Origin: a bacterium | Lineage (GTDB): Bacteria; SZUA-79; Acidulodesulfobacterales; Acidulodesulfobacteraceae | DNA length: 64,000 nt | Assembly: GCA_021800805.1 (NCBI GenBank) | Contig: JAJYYR010000002.1 | Coordinates: 215,138 to 279,137, forward strand | Direction of reading: 5' to 3' | Part shown: in pieces, positions 63,852 through 64,000 of the stretch | Layout of the letters: each line of letters opens with the position of its first letter | Position numbering within the stretch: the first letter of the stretch is position 1 | Notes under the pieces: model-generated | What the model was told of the DNA's origin: nothing | Seen by the model: only the letters and a program-made list of their open reading frames with translations | Databases searched by the model: none | Made by a program: the position numbers and the translations under genes

Positions 63852-64000
63852 TTACCTTTTCCTATTCAGCCTTCTCCCTGAAAGCTTTTTCCAAATACTA
63901 TTGGCAAGTTTGATTTCTTTATCCGAAAATCCAAAACCTCTTTTTAAAATTATCTCGTCAGAATAAGCAAGAATTTCATCAATGTTTTTTTTCTCTCGAA
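63852..64000 (-). CDS. 3' end of an unidentified gene upstream of the zinc-hook ATPase
   Basis: An open frame runs from the window edge to a TAA at 63852-63854 and encodes about 48 residues: a charged helical tail (IDEILAYSDEIILKRGFG, FSDKEIKLANSIWKKLSG, RRLNRKR). The family is not recognised. It lies nine bases upstream of the ATPase start, so the two are almost certainly one operon; the rest of the gene would tell what the system is. Confidence 0.6.
   Translation of the reverse strand, partial: REKKNIDEILAYSDEIILKRGFGFSDKEIKLANSIWKKLSGRRLNRKR

Overview
The window is AT-rich, gene-dense bacterial chromosome with short intergenic gaps and many overlapping start/stop codons. The gene complement is that of a Gram-negative, probably acid-exposed, deltaproteobacterium-like organism. 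The clues are a b6f-like quinol:cytochrome c module, an F0-only ATP synthase operon, a plant/fungal-type plasma-membrane proton P-type ATPase, a DsrE-family protein, a benzoyl-CoA-reductase/hydroxyglutaryl-CoA-dehydratase type activase, and the SurA/Mfd/PdxA/UvrA neighbourhood. A lineage such as the acidophilic sulfur-cycling Deltaproteobacteria from acid mine drainage would fit, but this is inference; no rRNA gene is present.

Layout. 1-1305: a partial beta-propeller lipoprotein, then a frameshifted tyrosine-recombinase remnant beside tRNA-Phe, i.e. the scar of an integrated element. 1426-6402 (minus): bioenergetic block, Rieske / cytochrome b / polytopic cytochrome c followed by AtpZ, AtpI, AtpB and AtpE; no F1 genes are here. 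6536-11953 (minus): osmoadaptation block with two independent trehalose routes (OtsA+OtsB and TreT), a MscS channel and a DUF5752-like protein, with a stand-alone sigma-54 activator divergent from it. 13291-15723: proton-efflux P-type ATPase. 15932-31832 (minus): housekeeping run uvrA, pdxA, two parvulin-type foldases, mfd, ppdK, glyS, glyQ, nadA. 31926-36173: trpS, a DsrE-like protein, a small ASKHA ATPase with a cysteine-containing partner, and thioredoxin reductase. 36298-46796: APC permease, CDGSH iron-sulfur protein, two MFS transporters, uppS, a hydrolase, aspS, and a strongly diverged indolepyruvate-oxidoreductase-like pair. 46778-51538: PerR, a 993-residue double activase, a MoaD-MoaE fusion and MoaB. 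51630-52333: the wreck of a type I restriction locus, inserted just behind the groEL terminator. 52429-60749: groESL with CIRCE, a NodIJ-type ABC exporter, dcd, LOG, ferredoxin, eno and a phosphohexomutase. 61206-64000: start of an accessory, defence-like region with a zinc-hook AAA ATPase.

How it fits together. Quinol oxidation by the bc-type complex, the ATP synthase and the P-type proton pump would together manage proton traffic in an acidic habitat. The trehalose block and its channel handle osmotic stress. PerR, thioredoxin reductase and CIRCE-controlled chaperonins handle oxidative and heat damage. The least understood parts are the IorAB-like pair that has lost its catalytic motifs, the small ASKHA ATPase pair, and a set of perfect long palindromes, one of which folds the last 14 codons of a gene back on themselves. 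A family of GGGAC-centred hairpins also recurs between genes.
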